From Candidatus Segatella mututuai (GTDB taxonomy: Bacteria; Bacteroidota; Bacteroidia; Bacteroidales; Bacteroidaceae): a stretch of DNA of 27,801 bases. Numbering within the stretch: the first letter of the stretch is position 1; each line of letters begins with the position of its first letter. The position numbers and the translations under genes are program-made. This document shows positions 16,301-24,163 of this stretch, piece after piece. The stretch covers positions 1 through 27,801 of the forward strand of contig DJOI01000025.1 of the NCBI GenBank assembly GCA_002439605.1. The letters run 5' to 3'. The notes beneath the pieces are model-generated. The model saw nothing but the letters and a program-made list of their open reading frames with translations, had not been told where the DNA came from and ran no database searches.

Positions 16301-16489
16301 TTGGTAAATCAGAAATGGCTGTCACAATGCCGTCTTTATGTTCAGGCGCAGAACCTCATCTGTCTGACTAAATACGATGGTATGGATCCAGAGGTTGGTT
16401 ATGGTTATAATTCTTGGGTATCTGGCATGGACTTCGGTTCTTATCCACGTCCACGTACATTTCTTGTAGGATTAAATGTTAAATTCTAA
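13349..16489 (+). CDS. SusC-like TonB-dependent outer-membrane transporter
   Basis: The 1046-residue protein has a long signal peptide ending near LKAQS. A carboxypeptidase-regulatory-like domain follows at about residues 40-115 (VTGTVTSGTDNEPLIGASIQVQGTKVGTVTDLDGNF). Next come the TonB-box-like LDEVVVVGYGVQKKKLLTGA and a plug domain with SIRGLGSNEGSSPLYLIDGVGGDISTLNPADIESIDILKDAASAAIYGAQAANGVVLITTK, typical of the RagA/SusC family. The rest is a large beta-barrel ending in FLVGLNVKF. It imports oligosaccharides into the periplasm using TonB energy, with the SusD-like partner as a lid. The SusD gene starts 2 bases after its stop. Downstream enzymes suggest a galacto(gluco)mannan substrate, by inference. 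Confidence 0.95.
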   Translation: MRKTSLKFSQSSMLCKVALVALMLAFQAMLGIGAGVLKAQSVTGTVTSGTDNEPLIGASIQVQGTKVGTVTDLDGNFKIDAKSGQTLEVSYLGFITRKVKVTSGGANLNIVLQEDKQSLDEVVVVGYGVQKKKLLTGATTQVKGDDIAKMNTTSPLQAMQGQTPGVNITTTSGQPGSSMKVSIRGLGSNEGSSPLYLIDGVGGDISTLNPADIESIDILKDAASAAIYGAQAANGVVLITTKSGKEGSAKISFDSYIGVQKIARSPKLLNAKEYKVIMDEYNLNMGTGAVNDWESMASTKDVDTNWFDALTNDASIQSYNLSVTGGSKTSTYAMSLGYLYQEGIVGGKGISDMDRYNFRINSEHKLYKDIITVGEHASLIYKRVNGINDLDDGNENVLYSGSSLRSALMAYPVNPVYGKDDYGTGYFDTNYSDWNTGTGGNPVGLMMVNKKRTQNWIADANVYMNIQPIKNLLFRSVFGVSYNNSKSRSYTSKYKFDQYTDNKSSYVSQNTGDGFTLTWTNTLSYNFDIKDHSFNALLGTEASRYDGEYMYAANQNMKQGMDSWDKAWLSNGNDTKDKAQGISNDPTRTISYFGRLGWSWKDTYMLNATLRCDGSSRFAEGHRFGWFPSVSAGWTLTNEKFMKPVTETLDFLKLRLSWGQVGNQNIATFRYLATLSNDAYYNYGSTTNSYGFYPSSFANEDLTWETSEQFNVGIDARLFKKLNVNLDYYIKTTKDWLVNSPTFATTGFSTAWINGGNVRNSGFEFNLNWNDRIGKDFVYNVGFNGAYNKNEVTEVPTDDGIIHGRGQILSDDNTEIFRAQSGHAMGFFFGYKTAGIFQNQQEIEDWISAGNGVLQSDVKPGDVRYVDMDHNGVINDDDKVDLGNGVPKFTFGFNLGFNYKNFDFNAQFAGATGFYILQSYRNYTGYQNNWTTAVLQRWTGEGTSNKVPRISSKATMNYEFSDLFLQKGDYLRLSNITLGYDFAPLVNQKWLSQCRLYVQAQNLICLTKYDGMDPEVGYGYNSWVSGMDFGSYPRPRTFLVGLNVKF

Positions 16490-16491
16490 AA

Positions 16492-18159
16492 ATGCTTATT
16501 CGTATGAAGAAGATATATATGTGTGCGTTGTGCGCAGGATTGGGGATTTTTACTCTGACCTCTTGCGGCGACGACTACCTCAATACTACCCCAAAAGGTA
16601 GTTTGGTCGCAGGTGCCTCTATGTCGGGCGAAGACGCAGAGTTCGTGCTGAATGGTTGCTATGATGGCTATCAGCAGGCTTATTGCTATGACGGTGCCAA
16701 TTTCCAGTTGGCTTCCGATATTATGTCGGATGACTGCTTTGCCGGTGGTGGTACAGGTGACAATACCGATTTTTTGGCGATAGACTGCTTTGACAAAGGT
16801 TATGTGGCATCTGCCAATTTGCTGGAGTCACGTTGGGTGGCTTATTATGCATGTGTTAATCGTTGCAACTCGTTGCTCCGTGATGTGGATAAAGTCAACT
16901 GGGCGAGTGAACAGCAGCGTGGCAATGTGGAAGGTCAGGCTAAGGCAATCAGAGCTTTGTGCTATTTTGATCTGACTCGCCTCTTTGGCGAAGTTCCATT
17001 GCTGACAAGTCCTTCCGTGTCAAAGGTAAAGGAGTCGCCTGTTGCTGATATTTACGAGCAGATTGCTACCGATTTGAAGGATGCGGGAAACTCTATTAAG
17101 TTTGGTGCTTATGACGAGGCTGCTTGGAAGAATACCAATAATGGCTTGATTTCGGAGTGGGCGGCCAAGGCTTTGCTGGCTCGCGTCTATTTGTTCTATA
17201 CTGGTTACTATGGAGCGCAGCTTCAAGCCGTGACCGAGGCAGAGGTGAAACAGAGTCTTGAGGACATCATCTCTCAAGGCAACTTCAAACTCGTAGAGAA
17301 CTTTGGCGACCTTTGGCCTGCTTCTTCTCGTGTGGCAGCGGCTGATGGCAGTCATACTTGGAGCACCGAAACTTATGCCGGTGAGAGCAACTCAGAGATT
17401 CTGTTCAACCTGAAGTTCGACTCTAATCTCTCACAGGGTGTCAATCAGAATGGTACCATCGCTTTAGTTTCTATGCGCAACACCACTTTTGCTCCTTATG
17501 CTACAGGATGGGGTGTGGCTACAGTAAATCCTCAGTTGTATTCTTCTTATATGGAGGGTGATACTCGTCGTGATGCGTCTATCATCAATTTGACAAAGGA
17601 AGGAATTACATCTTCAGATAAATTCAATACATCTGGCGACTGGCGAGAATATACTGGCTATTCTATGAAAAAATACTCAGCAACAGGTTTCAACGACGGA
17701 ACACGTTGGGTAGAAGTAGAGACTCCAGGTGCTGGTTCCGATTGGCAGTATAAGGAGAGTCAGGACTTTGTTGTTATGCGCTATGCAGATGTTCTGCTGA
17801 TGGCAGCCGAGATGGGATGTGCCAACGCTCAGGAGAATTTCAACTTGGTGCGCGACCGTGCTTTTGGTGATGAGAATCATCGCAAGGTCGTATCCAAGGA
17901 AAGTATCTTTGAGGAGCGCCGTCTGGAGTTCGCCTTCGAAGGCGTTCGCTACTGGGATATGCTTCGCTTCAAGGGCTTGGAGGGCACGGCAAACCTCTTA
18001 GCCAAGCAGAACGGAGTACAGGTGAGCAATGGTGGAGAAGCCGCTACCATGAACTTCGATTCGAGCAAATTCCTTGGCACTAAGGGTTTGATGAGAAAGC
18101 CTTCTGCTCAGATTACTTTGATGGGCACAGATTATCTGACACAAAATCCTGGCTGGTAA
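16492..18159 (+). CDS. SusD-like glycan-binding lipoprotein
   Basis: The 555-residue RagB/SusD-family protein has a lipoprotein signal with lipobox LTSC (Cys25) followed by GDDYLNTTPKG, a typical SusD start. TPR-like helices include RAIRALCYFDLTRLFGEVPLLTSP near residues 156-180. The C-terminal family block is EERRLEFAFEGVRYWDMLRFKG. It sits on the cell surface, captures oligosaccharide and docks with the SusC barrel. The ATG at 16492 follows the SusC stop by 2 bases; the ATG at 16504 (MKKIYMC) gives a more ordinary signal and may be the real start. Sixty-one AT-rich bases separate it from the next lipoprotein gene. Confidence 0.94.
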   Translation: MLIRMKKIYMCALCAGLGIFTLTSCGDDYLNTTPKGSLVAGASMSGEDAEFVLNGCYDGYQQAYCYDGANFQLASDIMSDDCFAGGGTGDNTDFLAIDCFDKGYVASANLLESRWVAYYACVNRCNSLLRDVDKVNWASEQQRGNVEGQAKAIRALCYFDLTRLFGEVPLLTSPSVSKVKESPVADIYEQIATDLKDAGNSIKFGAYDEAAWKNTNNGLISEWAAKALLARVYLFYTGYYGAQLQAVTEAEVKQSLEDIISQGNFKLVENFGDLWPASSRVAAADGSHTWSTETYAGESNSEILFNLKFDSNLSQGVNQNGTIALVSMRNTTFAPYATGWGVATVNPQLYSSYMEGDTRRDASIINLTKEGITSSDKFNTSGDWREYTGYSMKKYSATGFNDGTRWVEVETPGAGSDWQYKESQDFVVMRYADVLLMAAEMGCANAQENFNLVRDRAFGDENHRKVVSKESIFEERRLEFAFEGVRYWDMLRFKGLEGTANLLAKQNGVQVSNGGEAATMNFDSSKFLGTKGLMRKPSAQITLMGTDYLTQNPGW

Positions 18160-18220
18160 TAATGAACAATGATAATGAATAATTATTGATTGTAAATTAT
18201 AATTAAAAAAATAGAATGAT

Positions 18221-20056
18221 ATGAAACTTTATCATAAATTATATTCGGTTTTGGCAGCCTTGACCATTTTCTTTGGGATGGTAGCTTGCACGCCAGATGA
18301 GTACAAGTTGGGTGACTCTGGCATAACGGCGGCTGACCTTAATGAGGGAACGGGATTTACCATTACTCATGATGAGTCCAACCCTAATATTGTTACCTTG
18401 ACGAGTCTTGTTCCAAGCAACTATCAGGTGCTGTGGGATAGTCCTCAGGGACGTGTGCAGGGGCGTCAGCTTATTCTTAAGATGCCTTTCGCTGGTACTT
18501 ATAGTTGCCGTATGGGGGTTGAGACTCCTAATGGTGTCGTATATGGCGAGGCTGCTTCTTTTGAAATCTCAGATTTCTGTGCAGAGTTCGTGCAAGACCC
18601 TCTTTGGGTGTATATGACTGGTGGTGTAGGCTCGAAAAAGAAATGGTATCTCGACCTTGACTCCAAGGGCGTTTGCCGTTACTTTGTTGGTCCTTTGTAT
18701 TTCTATGGAACAGACGACTGTTGGGAGAGCGTAACCAATGGTGAGACTATTTCTGGTGATTCCTGGAACTGGTGTGCTGATTATGCTGGCAATGGTAGCT
18801 GGATGTTCCCGACGACAGGTCCTTTCGACTTTGGCTATATGGAGTTCGACCTCAATGGAGGTGCCAATGTTACAGTATACGATGCTTATAACAACAAGAC
18901 ATCGAATGGCACCTTTATGCTCGATGTCGACAACCATACTGTCAAGATGAGTGATGCGGCGTTGCTTCACGATCCCGACCATGATGCAATCGTTACCAAC
19001 TGGACCAGCATGAAACTCCTGTCGCTTACCGAAGACCACATGCAGTTGGCAGTCCTCCGTGATAATTCTTCCGAAGGTCCTTGTCTGCTGGTTTACAACT
19101 TTATCTCTGAGGAATATCGTGACAACTGGACACCTAATGTTTCAACAGGAGAAGTGGCTCCTGCTTTGGATGAAGACTGGAGAGACTATGTAGAGCCTAA
19201 GACCCAGAATGTGGTTACTTATAAGTTGGCAGAGGATGATACTCCTTTCGATTGGGCTAAATTGGATGGCACATTGAAAGATATACAATCGTCAACTCCA
19301 ACCTTTGGTATTGGCGACTTGACCTTGGTGATGAACCATAGTAAGAAGACTTATTCTGTAACGACACCTGCCGGTGAGACCGTAGAGGGTACTTATACCT
19401 TGGACGACAAGGGCGTTTATACATTCTCTAATGGATTGCCTATTGTTCAACTCTCTGTGGATGGTTTGGCTGAATTCAAGGCCAATGCCGACAACACCTT
19501 ACGCATTATTAAAACAGCAAAAGACGGTGAGAGCAATGCCTTGAGTGATTTGTGGCTGGGTAGTGCGGAACGCGATAACCAGGGCAATGCTGTTCAGTAC
19601 ATGGGCTATCACTTCAAGCCTTATGTCTCGGGCGTTCAAGTAAAGAAATACTCTGCTGTACTTTATTGCGGTGAAAATGTAAACTATGCTTTCAACAACA
19701 GTGATCCTGTTTATGTGACAGAAGAGGGTACTTACACTTGTACAGCAAAGGGTGCTCTTACAGTGGATGGCAAGATTATCTATTTGCAGGTGGACAAACT
19801 TTTGAAGGATCATCCTAATGCTGACATTATCATCAAGGATATTAAGGTGGATGGTAACTCAATTGCATTTGATGATGCTGCCATTACTCGTACGGTGGAC
19901 GACAATGCCAATGGTGGTAAGTATAACGGTCGCCGCTATATATACAATCCTTGGTCTGATGCCAATCCTATCGCTACCGGTACTTTGTCTTACGAGCAGT
20001 CTCTCTCTATCACTTTCGAAGTGAAGTTTGATACAGGTGAAGTCGTACTTAAGTAA
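18221..20056 (+). CDS. Surface glycan-binding lipoprotein candidate (SusE-position)
   Basis: The 611-residue protein has a lipobox ending at Cys23 (GMVAC) followed by TPDEY, so it is probably a surface lipoprotein. Residues 40-115 resemble a PKD/Ig-like domain (VLWDSPQGRVQGRQLILKMPFAGTYSCRMGVETPNGVVYGEAASFEI). From about 120 on there are aromatic-rich beta modules, and the pieces NGTFMLDVDNHTVKMSD (about 225-241) and EGTYTLDDKGVYTFSN (about 389-404) suggest an internal duplication. I do not recognise a named family for the C-terminal part. The position right after SusD is where surface glycan-binding proteins normally lie, and many exposed Trp and Tyr residues fit carbohydrate binding. Function is inferred from position and composition. 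Confidence 0.75.
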   Translation: MKLYHKLYSVLAALTIFFGMVACTPDEYKLGDSGITAADLNEGTGFTITHDESNPNIVTLTSLVPSNYQVLWDSPQGRVQGRQLILKMPFAGTYSCRMGVETPNGVVYGEAASFEISDFCAEFVQDPLWVYMTGGVGSKKKWYLDLDSKGVCRYFVGPLYFYGTDDCWESVTNGETISGDSWNWCADYAGNGSWMFPTTGPFDFGYMEFDLNGGANVTVYDAYNNKTSNGTFMLDVDNHTVKMSDAALLHDPDHDAIVTNWTSMKLLSLTEDHMQLAVLRDNSSEGPCLLVYNFISEEYRDNWTPNVSTGEVAPALDEDWRDYVEPKTQNVVTYKLAEDDTPFDWAKLDGTLKDIQSSTPTFGIGDLTLVMNHSKKTYSVTTPAGETVEGTYTLDDKGVYTFSNGLPIVQLSVDGLAEFKANADNTLRIIKTAKDGESNALSDLWLGSAERDNQGNAVQYMGYHFKPYVSGVQVKKYSAVLYCGENVNYAFNNSDPVYVTEEGTYTCTAKGALTVDGKIIYLQVDKLLKDHPNADIIIKDIKVDGNSIAFDDAAITRTVDDNANGGKYNGRRYIYNPWSDANPIATGTLSYEQSLSITFEVKFDTGEVVLK

Positions 20057-20066
20057 TTAGAATAAC

Positions 20067-21788
20067 ATGATGAAAATAAAATATTTAGCAGGCATATTGT
20101 TGTTGGCAGGCTCTCTGTTCACAACATCGTGTGTCGATGATGTCGATTACACTGTTGCCACAGGAAATATCATATCGGAGGTAACTACTGGCGATGCGGC
20201 TGTTACGGCAGTATCTGCAGATATCTCTGGCGTTGTGAAGGATCTCACCACATTGCAGGCCTCCTCCTATTCGGTAGGTGTCGCTTACTCTACAACCGAG
20301 AGTCTGGTGACTACCTCGGGAGCTAAGAAGGCAGGTTCTATAGACGAGAATGGTGCCGTTACTGTGCTCTTGAATGGTTTGACAAAGAACGTAACTTATT
20401 ACTATGCTACTTATGTCACCTTGCAGGGTAAGGTGACCAAGTATGGCGAAGTAAAGTCATTCACCACTACCGACGTGGCTATCGCTGCTGGCGAGGTTAC
20501 CAATCTGACCGCAGTTTCGGCTACTCTTAATGCCACTTTGTCGCAGGCAAGCTCTGTTATCATTGGTGCAGAGGGAGAGGTAGCTTGTGGCTTCAAGGTA
20601 TTTTGGAATGACGAGAAGCTTGAAGAAGAGGGCGTGGATTACCCTCTTGCTTCTGCCTCTCAGAATTTCTCAGTCGACATTAAAGGGCTGACTCCAGGGC
20701 AGACCTATTATTATGTGCCTTATTTCAAGATTTCTGATGGCTTCCAGTATGGTGAGGTTAAAGAGTTTACCGCCAAGGCACAGACCATGGAATGGGTAGA
20801 TATGGGCACTGGTGTACTTTGGGCCAAATGGAATCTTGGTGCTTCCAAGGAAAGTGAGGTCGGAGGAATGTTTGGCTGGGCAGACCCAACAGGTACCATT
20901 ACGTCTTCTTATCTTGTAGACTATGACCCTGCCGAGACTATTACGGGCTTGAACCTTGACCCTGCTGCTGTTGCCGAGTTGGATAACTTCGACCTCGATG
21001 AGAAGTACAACAGCAAGTTGCCTACCAATGCCGACTTTGCCGAGTTGCTCAACAATACTACTCACGAGTGGACAGTAGTGGATGGAGTAGAGGGCTACCT
21101 CTTCAAGAGCAAGGTCAACAACAATACTTTGTTCTTCCCAGCTGCTGGTTTCCGTGAAGATGACGTTGTGAAAAATGCCCAGGCCGTTGGCAATTACTGG
21201 ACGGGTGCTATCTATCCTACTAATACCGACTACGGATATAGCTTTACATTTAATAATGGAAGTGCGAAGAATGGTTTTGCCAAGCGTTCTGTAGGCATGA
21301 GCATTCGCCCTGTCAAGATGAGCAATATCGTAAGGATAGACAATTCTAAGATTGTGGTGGGCGACCTTGAGAACAATGGCCGTATCCGTATTGAAATATA
21401 CAACGAATATGGTTATAATGGCCTTACAAAGGCTAATCCTCCTTTGGATATTACCAAGATTAACTTCGACAAGAGTATGGCTGTTACTTTCAGCATAACA
21501 GGTATCAATGGCAATTTGAAGGAAGGTGCTCCTTCAACTTTCAACGCTGGTCTTGAGTATGCCACATCTTCATGGTGGCCATCTTATTGGTCAAGTCTTG
21601 ATGGTTCCAAGCCAGACTGGGATACAGTTGTCAAGGGTGATGGTAGATATACTGTCAAGATGGAGGCGGAAGCCAATTGCATGGGTGCTGTTGTCTTCAC
21701 TGTTGATATCGCTAACCTTGGTGCCAACCTTGTTGATTTGACAAAGGTTCATGTGACTATCGACAAGGTGGAGCTTGATCCGCAGTAG
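20067..21788 (+). CDS. Multidomain surface lipoprotein with Fn3-like and FISUMP-like domains
   Basis: The 573-residue protein starts with a lipoprotein signal (TTSC, Cys22). Two Fn3-like modules follow, each ending in a similar motif: GLTKNVTYYYATYVTLQGKVTKYGEVKSFTT near residue 111 and GLTPGQTYYYVPYFKISDGFQYGEVKEFTA near 213. Residues about 245-415 (WVDMGTGVLWAKWNLGA, FGWAD, LPTNADFAELLNN, FFPAAGFR, YWTGAIYPTNTDYGYSF, SVGMSIRPVK) resemble the Fibrobacter succinogenes major paralogous (FISUMP) domain. A last beta-rich domain of about 150 residues looks like a carbohydrate-binding module but was not assigned. It starts 10 bases after the previous gene and is closed by a strong hairpin, so it ends the first PUL transcript. 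A second surface glycan-binding protein is the likely role. Confidence 0.78.
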   Translation: MMKIKYLAGILLLAGSLFTTSCVDDVDYTVATGNIISEVTTGDAAVTAVSADISGVVKDLTTLQASSYSVGVAYSTTESLVTTSGAKKAGSIDENGAVTVLLNGLTKNVTYYYATYVTLQGKVTKYGEVKSFTTTDVAIAAGEVTNLTAVSATLNATLSQASSVIIGAEGEVACGFKVFWNDEKLEEEGVDYPLASASQNFSVDIKGLTPGQTYYYVPYFKISDGFQYGEVKEFTAKAQTMEWVDMGTGVLWAKWNLGASKESEVGGMFGWADPTGTITSSYLVDYDPAETITGLNLDPAAVAELDNFDLDEKYNSKLPTNADFAELLNNTTHEWTVVDGVEGYLFKSKVNNNTLFFPAAGFREDDVVKNAQAVGNYWTGAIYPTNTDYGYSFTFNNGSAKNGFAKRSVGMSIRPVKMSNIVRIDNSKIVVGDLENNGRIRIEIYNEYGYNGLTKANPPLDITKINFDKSMAVTFSITGINGNLKEGAPSTFNAGLEYATSSWWPSYWSSLDGSKPDWDTVVKGDGRYTVKMEAEANCMGAVVFTVDIANLGANLVDLTKVHVTIDKVELDPQ

Positions 21789-21801
21789 TTTGTAAATCTA
21801 T

Positions 21802-21850
21802 AAAAGTGAGAGGGTGCGGCAACCAGACTGTTGGCATCCTTTCACTTTTC
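21802..21850 (+). terminator. Hairpin ending the SusCD-lipoprotein unit
   Basis: Arms at 21802-21817 and 21834-21849 pair over 16 positions with two G-T wobbles, AAAAGTGAGAGGGTGC against GCATCCTTTCACTTTT. The 3' end has four T's. It lies 14 bases after the stop codon and may be a full terminator or a partial attenuator. Confidence 0.8.
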
Positions 21851-21858
21851 TATCTTTG
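21851..21858 (+). promoter_or_regulatory. Candidate -7 element ahead of the GH5 glycanase
   Basis: TATCTTTG matches TAnnTTTG, 24 bases before the GH5 start and directly after the hairpin. A TTG at 21831-21833 gives a 17-base spacer, shorter than usual. Confidence 0.5.
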
Positions 21859-21882
21859 ATTATATACACATAAATAACGAAT

Positions 21883-23310
21883 ATGAAAAAAATAATTCTC
21901 TCTTTAGCTATGCTGGCTGTAGCGATGTATAGTCATGCTTTGGACGACCCTCGCATTGCCACAATGGATTTAAGTGCTCGGCAGTTGGCTTATTACATGG
22001 CTCCAGGCTGGAACCTCGGCAATACTTTTGAGGCAGGCAGTACAGACAATAATGATACCAACAATGCCGGATTGAATGCAGAAACATCTTGGCAGAATAC
22101 AAAAACGACCCAGGCGGTGATAGATTTGGTGAAGGCTAACGGTTTCAAGAGCATCCGTATCCCTTGTGCATGGGTGATGGGGCATATCTCAGATGCTGCA
22201 ACCACAAAAATAGATGCAGCTTGGATGGCTCGTGTAAAGGAAGTAGTGGATTATGCCATCAACGCCGACCTGTATGTAATTATCAACGACCACTGGGATG
22301 GTGGTTGGATAGAAGATTCCTTCAGCGACGTGAGTGCAGCTACAGTGAGCGAAAAATCAGCCAAGCTTGCAGCGCTTTGGAAACAGATAGCCGAAACTTT
22401 CAAAGACTACGACGAGCGTTTGCTTTTCGCAGGTCTCAATGAGCCTGCTCATTCAGAAAATATTGCTGCTTCTGCATATATCAATGCCCTCAAGACTTAT
22501 GAACAGACTTTCATCAATACGGTTCGTGCCACAGGTGGCAATAACGCCAAACGTGTGCTGATAGTTCAGGGACCTTCTACCAACATAACTTATACTTACG
22601 ACACTTATGGTGACATGCCGTCTGATGAGGCGGAGAATCGTCTGATGATGGAGATACATAGCTATGACCCATGGACATTCTGTGGATTGGAGAAGGATGA
22701 GAGTTGGGGAAAGATGCAATATTACTGGGGTAAAGGTCATACCCTTGCAGGTGCAGGCTCTCGCAATGCAACTGATAATGAGGATGGGTTGAAGACTCTT
22801 TATGAGAAGATGAAGAAGTTTACAGATAAAGGCATTCCTGTGGTCATGGGAGAATATGGTGCAAACCATCGTAATCTCAAGAATATTAAAGGGCAAAACC
22901 AGAAAAAGCACGAGGAAGCGGTTGCTTATTGGTATGAGAAGGCCACTCAGTATGCTATGGAGTGTGGCATGATACCATTTGCATGGGATACCAATGTTTT
23001 TGGTTATCCTAATATGACTCTTTTTGATAGATCTGGACAGAAAGTCTTCGATTGGAAGAGTAGCAGCACTAATATCAAAACCAATGGAGCTTTGGAAGGT
23101 ATTATGAAGGGTGCCGAGGCTGGCAGGGCTGGATACAACAAGTATTATTCTCCCGATGTTACGGGCATTCAGCTGGTAGAGAAAACCGACCAAACTGATA
23201 ACGCTTTGATTTATAACCTTTCTGGTATGCCTGTTGCTAAAGGGCGGGTCCTGGCAGGCACTCCCAAGGGAGTGTATGTAGGTAATGGCAAAAAGTTTGT
23301 CGTAAAATAA
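21883..23310 (+). CDS. GH5 endo-beta-glycanase (GH5_4-like) with C-terminal tail
   Basis: The 475-residue protein has a signal peptide ending near YSHA. The GH5 barrel opens with PGWNLGNTFEA (41-51) and contains RIPCAW (92-97). GLNEP gives the acid/base Glu187, IHSYDPW the conserved His259, and VMGEYGA the nucleophile Glu324. The NDHWDGGW stretch (135-142) stands where many members have a double-His motif. The closest impression is subfamily 4 (glucan, xyloglucan or glucomannan endo-cleavage), but subfamily is uncertain. The last 45 residues (YNLSGMPVAKGR...KGVYVGNGKKFVVK) look like a Prevotella-type C-terminal sorting-style tail. It probably cuts the glucomannan backbone outside the inner membrane. 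A DUF2807-like gene follows 6 bases later. Confidence 0.9.
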   Translation: MKKIILSLAMLAVAMYSHALDDPRIATMDLSARQLAYYMAPGWNLGNTFEAGSTDNNDTNNAGLNAETSWQNTKTTQAVIDLVKANGFKSIRIPCAWVMGHISDAATTKIDAAWMARVKEVVDYAINADLYVIINDHWDGGWIEDSFSDVSAATVSEKSAKLAALWKQIAETFKDYDERLLFAGLNEPAHSENIAASAYINALKTYEQTFINTVRATGGNNAKRVLIVQGPSTNITYTYDTYGDMPSDEAENRLMMEIHSYDPWTFCGLEKDESWGKMQYYWGKGHTLAGAGSRNATDNEDGLKTLYEKMKKFTDKGIPVVMGEYGANHRNLKNIKGQNQKKHEEAVAYWYEKATQYAMECGMIPFAWDTNVFGYPNMTLFDRSGQKVFDWKSSSTNIKTNGALEGIMKGAEAGRAGYNKYYSPDVTGIQLVEKTDQTDNALIYNLSGMPVAKGRVLAGTPKGVYVGNGKKFVVK

Positions 23311-23316
23311 TAGGAA

Positions 23317-23967
23317 ATGAAACGAGTTGTAGGTGGACTTCTGTCGTTGACGATGTTGTTGATTTCATGTGGGGGCAATCAATCTTCGCGTCGTTCTTCT
23401 GGTAGCGATGGTGCTCTTGTGGAAGATACCACCCGAACGGATGAGCGTAAGCCTGTTTCCGGCTTTAAGTCGGTTGCAGTCTATGATGCCAGTGTGGTCG
23501 ATATACGTTTGTGTGCCGATTCTGGTTATAGCGTAAGGGTCAACGGCGGCAAAAGCTATGTGGAGGCACAGAAGGCAGAGGTGAAAGACGAGGAAATGAT
23601 TTTGAAATTCGACCACCAGTTGGCAGGTAAGAGGAAGACGCAGGCGACGATAGTCGCTCCAACCTTGCAAGGAATCAAGGTGGTGAATTGCGGAAAGCTG
23701 ATGGTTGGGGGAGAACAGATAGCTTGCCCAAACTTTGTCTTGAACTTGGAAAAGGTCAATGTTGCGCAAATCAATTCCATGATTAGGGCTTCCTATGTGG
23801 AGGCTCGTTTGGCCCATGTTATGTTTGCAGAGTTTCGTATGGATTGCGATGCGCTGCTTCTTTCAGTACAGTCTGTCGGCCATGCCAAGGTGTTTGGTCG
23901 TGCCAAGAAACAGAATTTGAAGGTGGATGCTATGGAGTCGCTGGATTTGGCAGGATTGAAAAAATAA
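23317..23967 (+). CDS. Small DUF2807-like (auto-transporter adhesin head GIN) lipoprotein
   Basis: The 216-residue protein has a short lipoprotein signal with lipobox LISC (Cys18), then a Ser/Arg/Asp-rich linker to about residue 45. From FKSVAVYDASVVDIRLCADSGYSVRVNGGKSYVE onward it shows the short repeating beta-turns and the LVVN.GKLMV-type rungs of DUF2807 (GIKVVNCGKLMVGGEQ, KVNVAQINSM, SVGHAKVFGRAKKQNLKVDAMESLDLAGL), which suggests a right-handed beta-helix. It is shorter than many family members. It lies 6 bases after the GH5 gene, in the same unit, before a terminator. Its role is unknown; carbohydrate binding or envelope scaffolding would be guesses. Confidence 0.72.
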   Translation: MKRVVGGLLSLTMLLISCGGNQSSRRSSGSDGALVEDTTRTDERKPVSGFKSVAVYDASVVDIRLCADSGYSVRVNGGKSYVEAQKAEVKDEEMILKFDHQLAGKRKTQATIVAPTLQGIKVVNCGKLMVGGEQIACPNFVLNLEKVNVAQINSMIRASYVEARLAHVMFAEFRMDCDALLLSVQSVGHAKVFGRAKKQNLKVDAMESLDLAGLKK

Positions 23968-24023
23968 GAAATGCGCACTGCCAATGGTAGTGAAGCGTGT
24001 GTATAAGTGTTTCTTTTTGTCAT

Positions 24024-24059
24024 CTCGCCTGTGTGCTTGAAGCATGCGGGCGAGTTTTT
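24024..24059 (+). terminator. Intrinsic terminator after the DUF2807-like gene
   Basis: A stem starting CTCGCC (24024-24029) and closing GGCGAG (24049-24054), with G-T-tolerant pairing up to a small loop, is followed by five T's (24055-24059). It lies 56 bases past the stop. Confidence 0.85.
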
Positions 24060-24125
24060 GTATGCAGGAAGCGCAAAAGACAAATAAAGGGCAAAAAAGT
24101 ATGTGACAATCTTATTTTTATTTCG

Positions 24126-24133
24126 TATTTTTG
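24126..24133 (+). promoter_or_regulatory. Candidate -7 element for the GH36-GH5_7 unit
   Basis: TATTTTTG matches TAnnTTTG about 30 bases before the GH36 start and after the terminator. The upstream -33 position reads TGTG, not TTTG, so the promoter may be weak or activator-dependent. Confidence 0.55.
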
Positions 24134-24163
24134 CAGGCGAATAATTGAATAAGCAAGTACATC

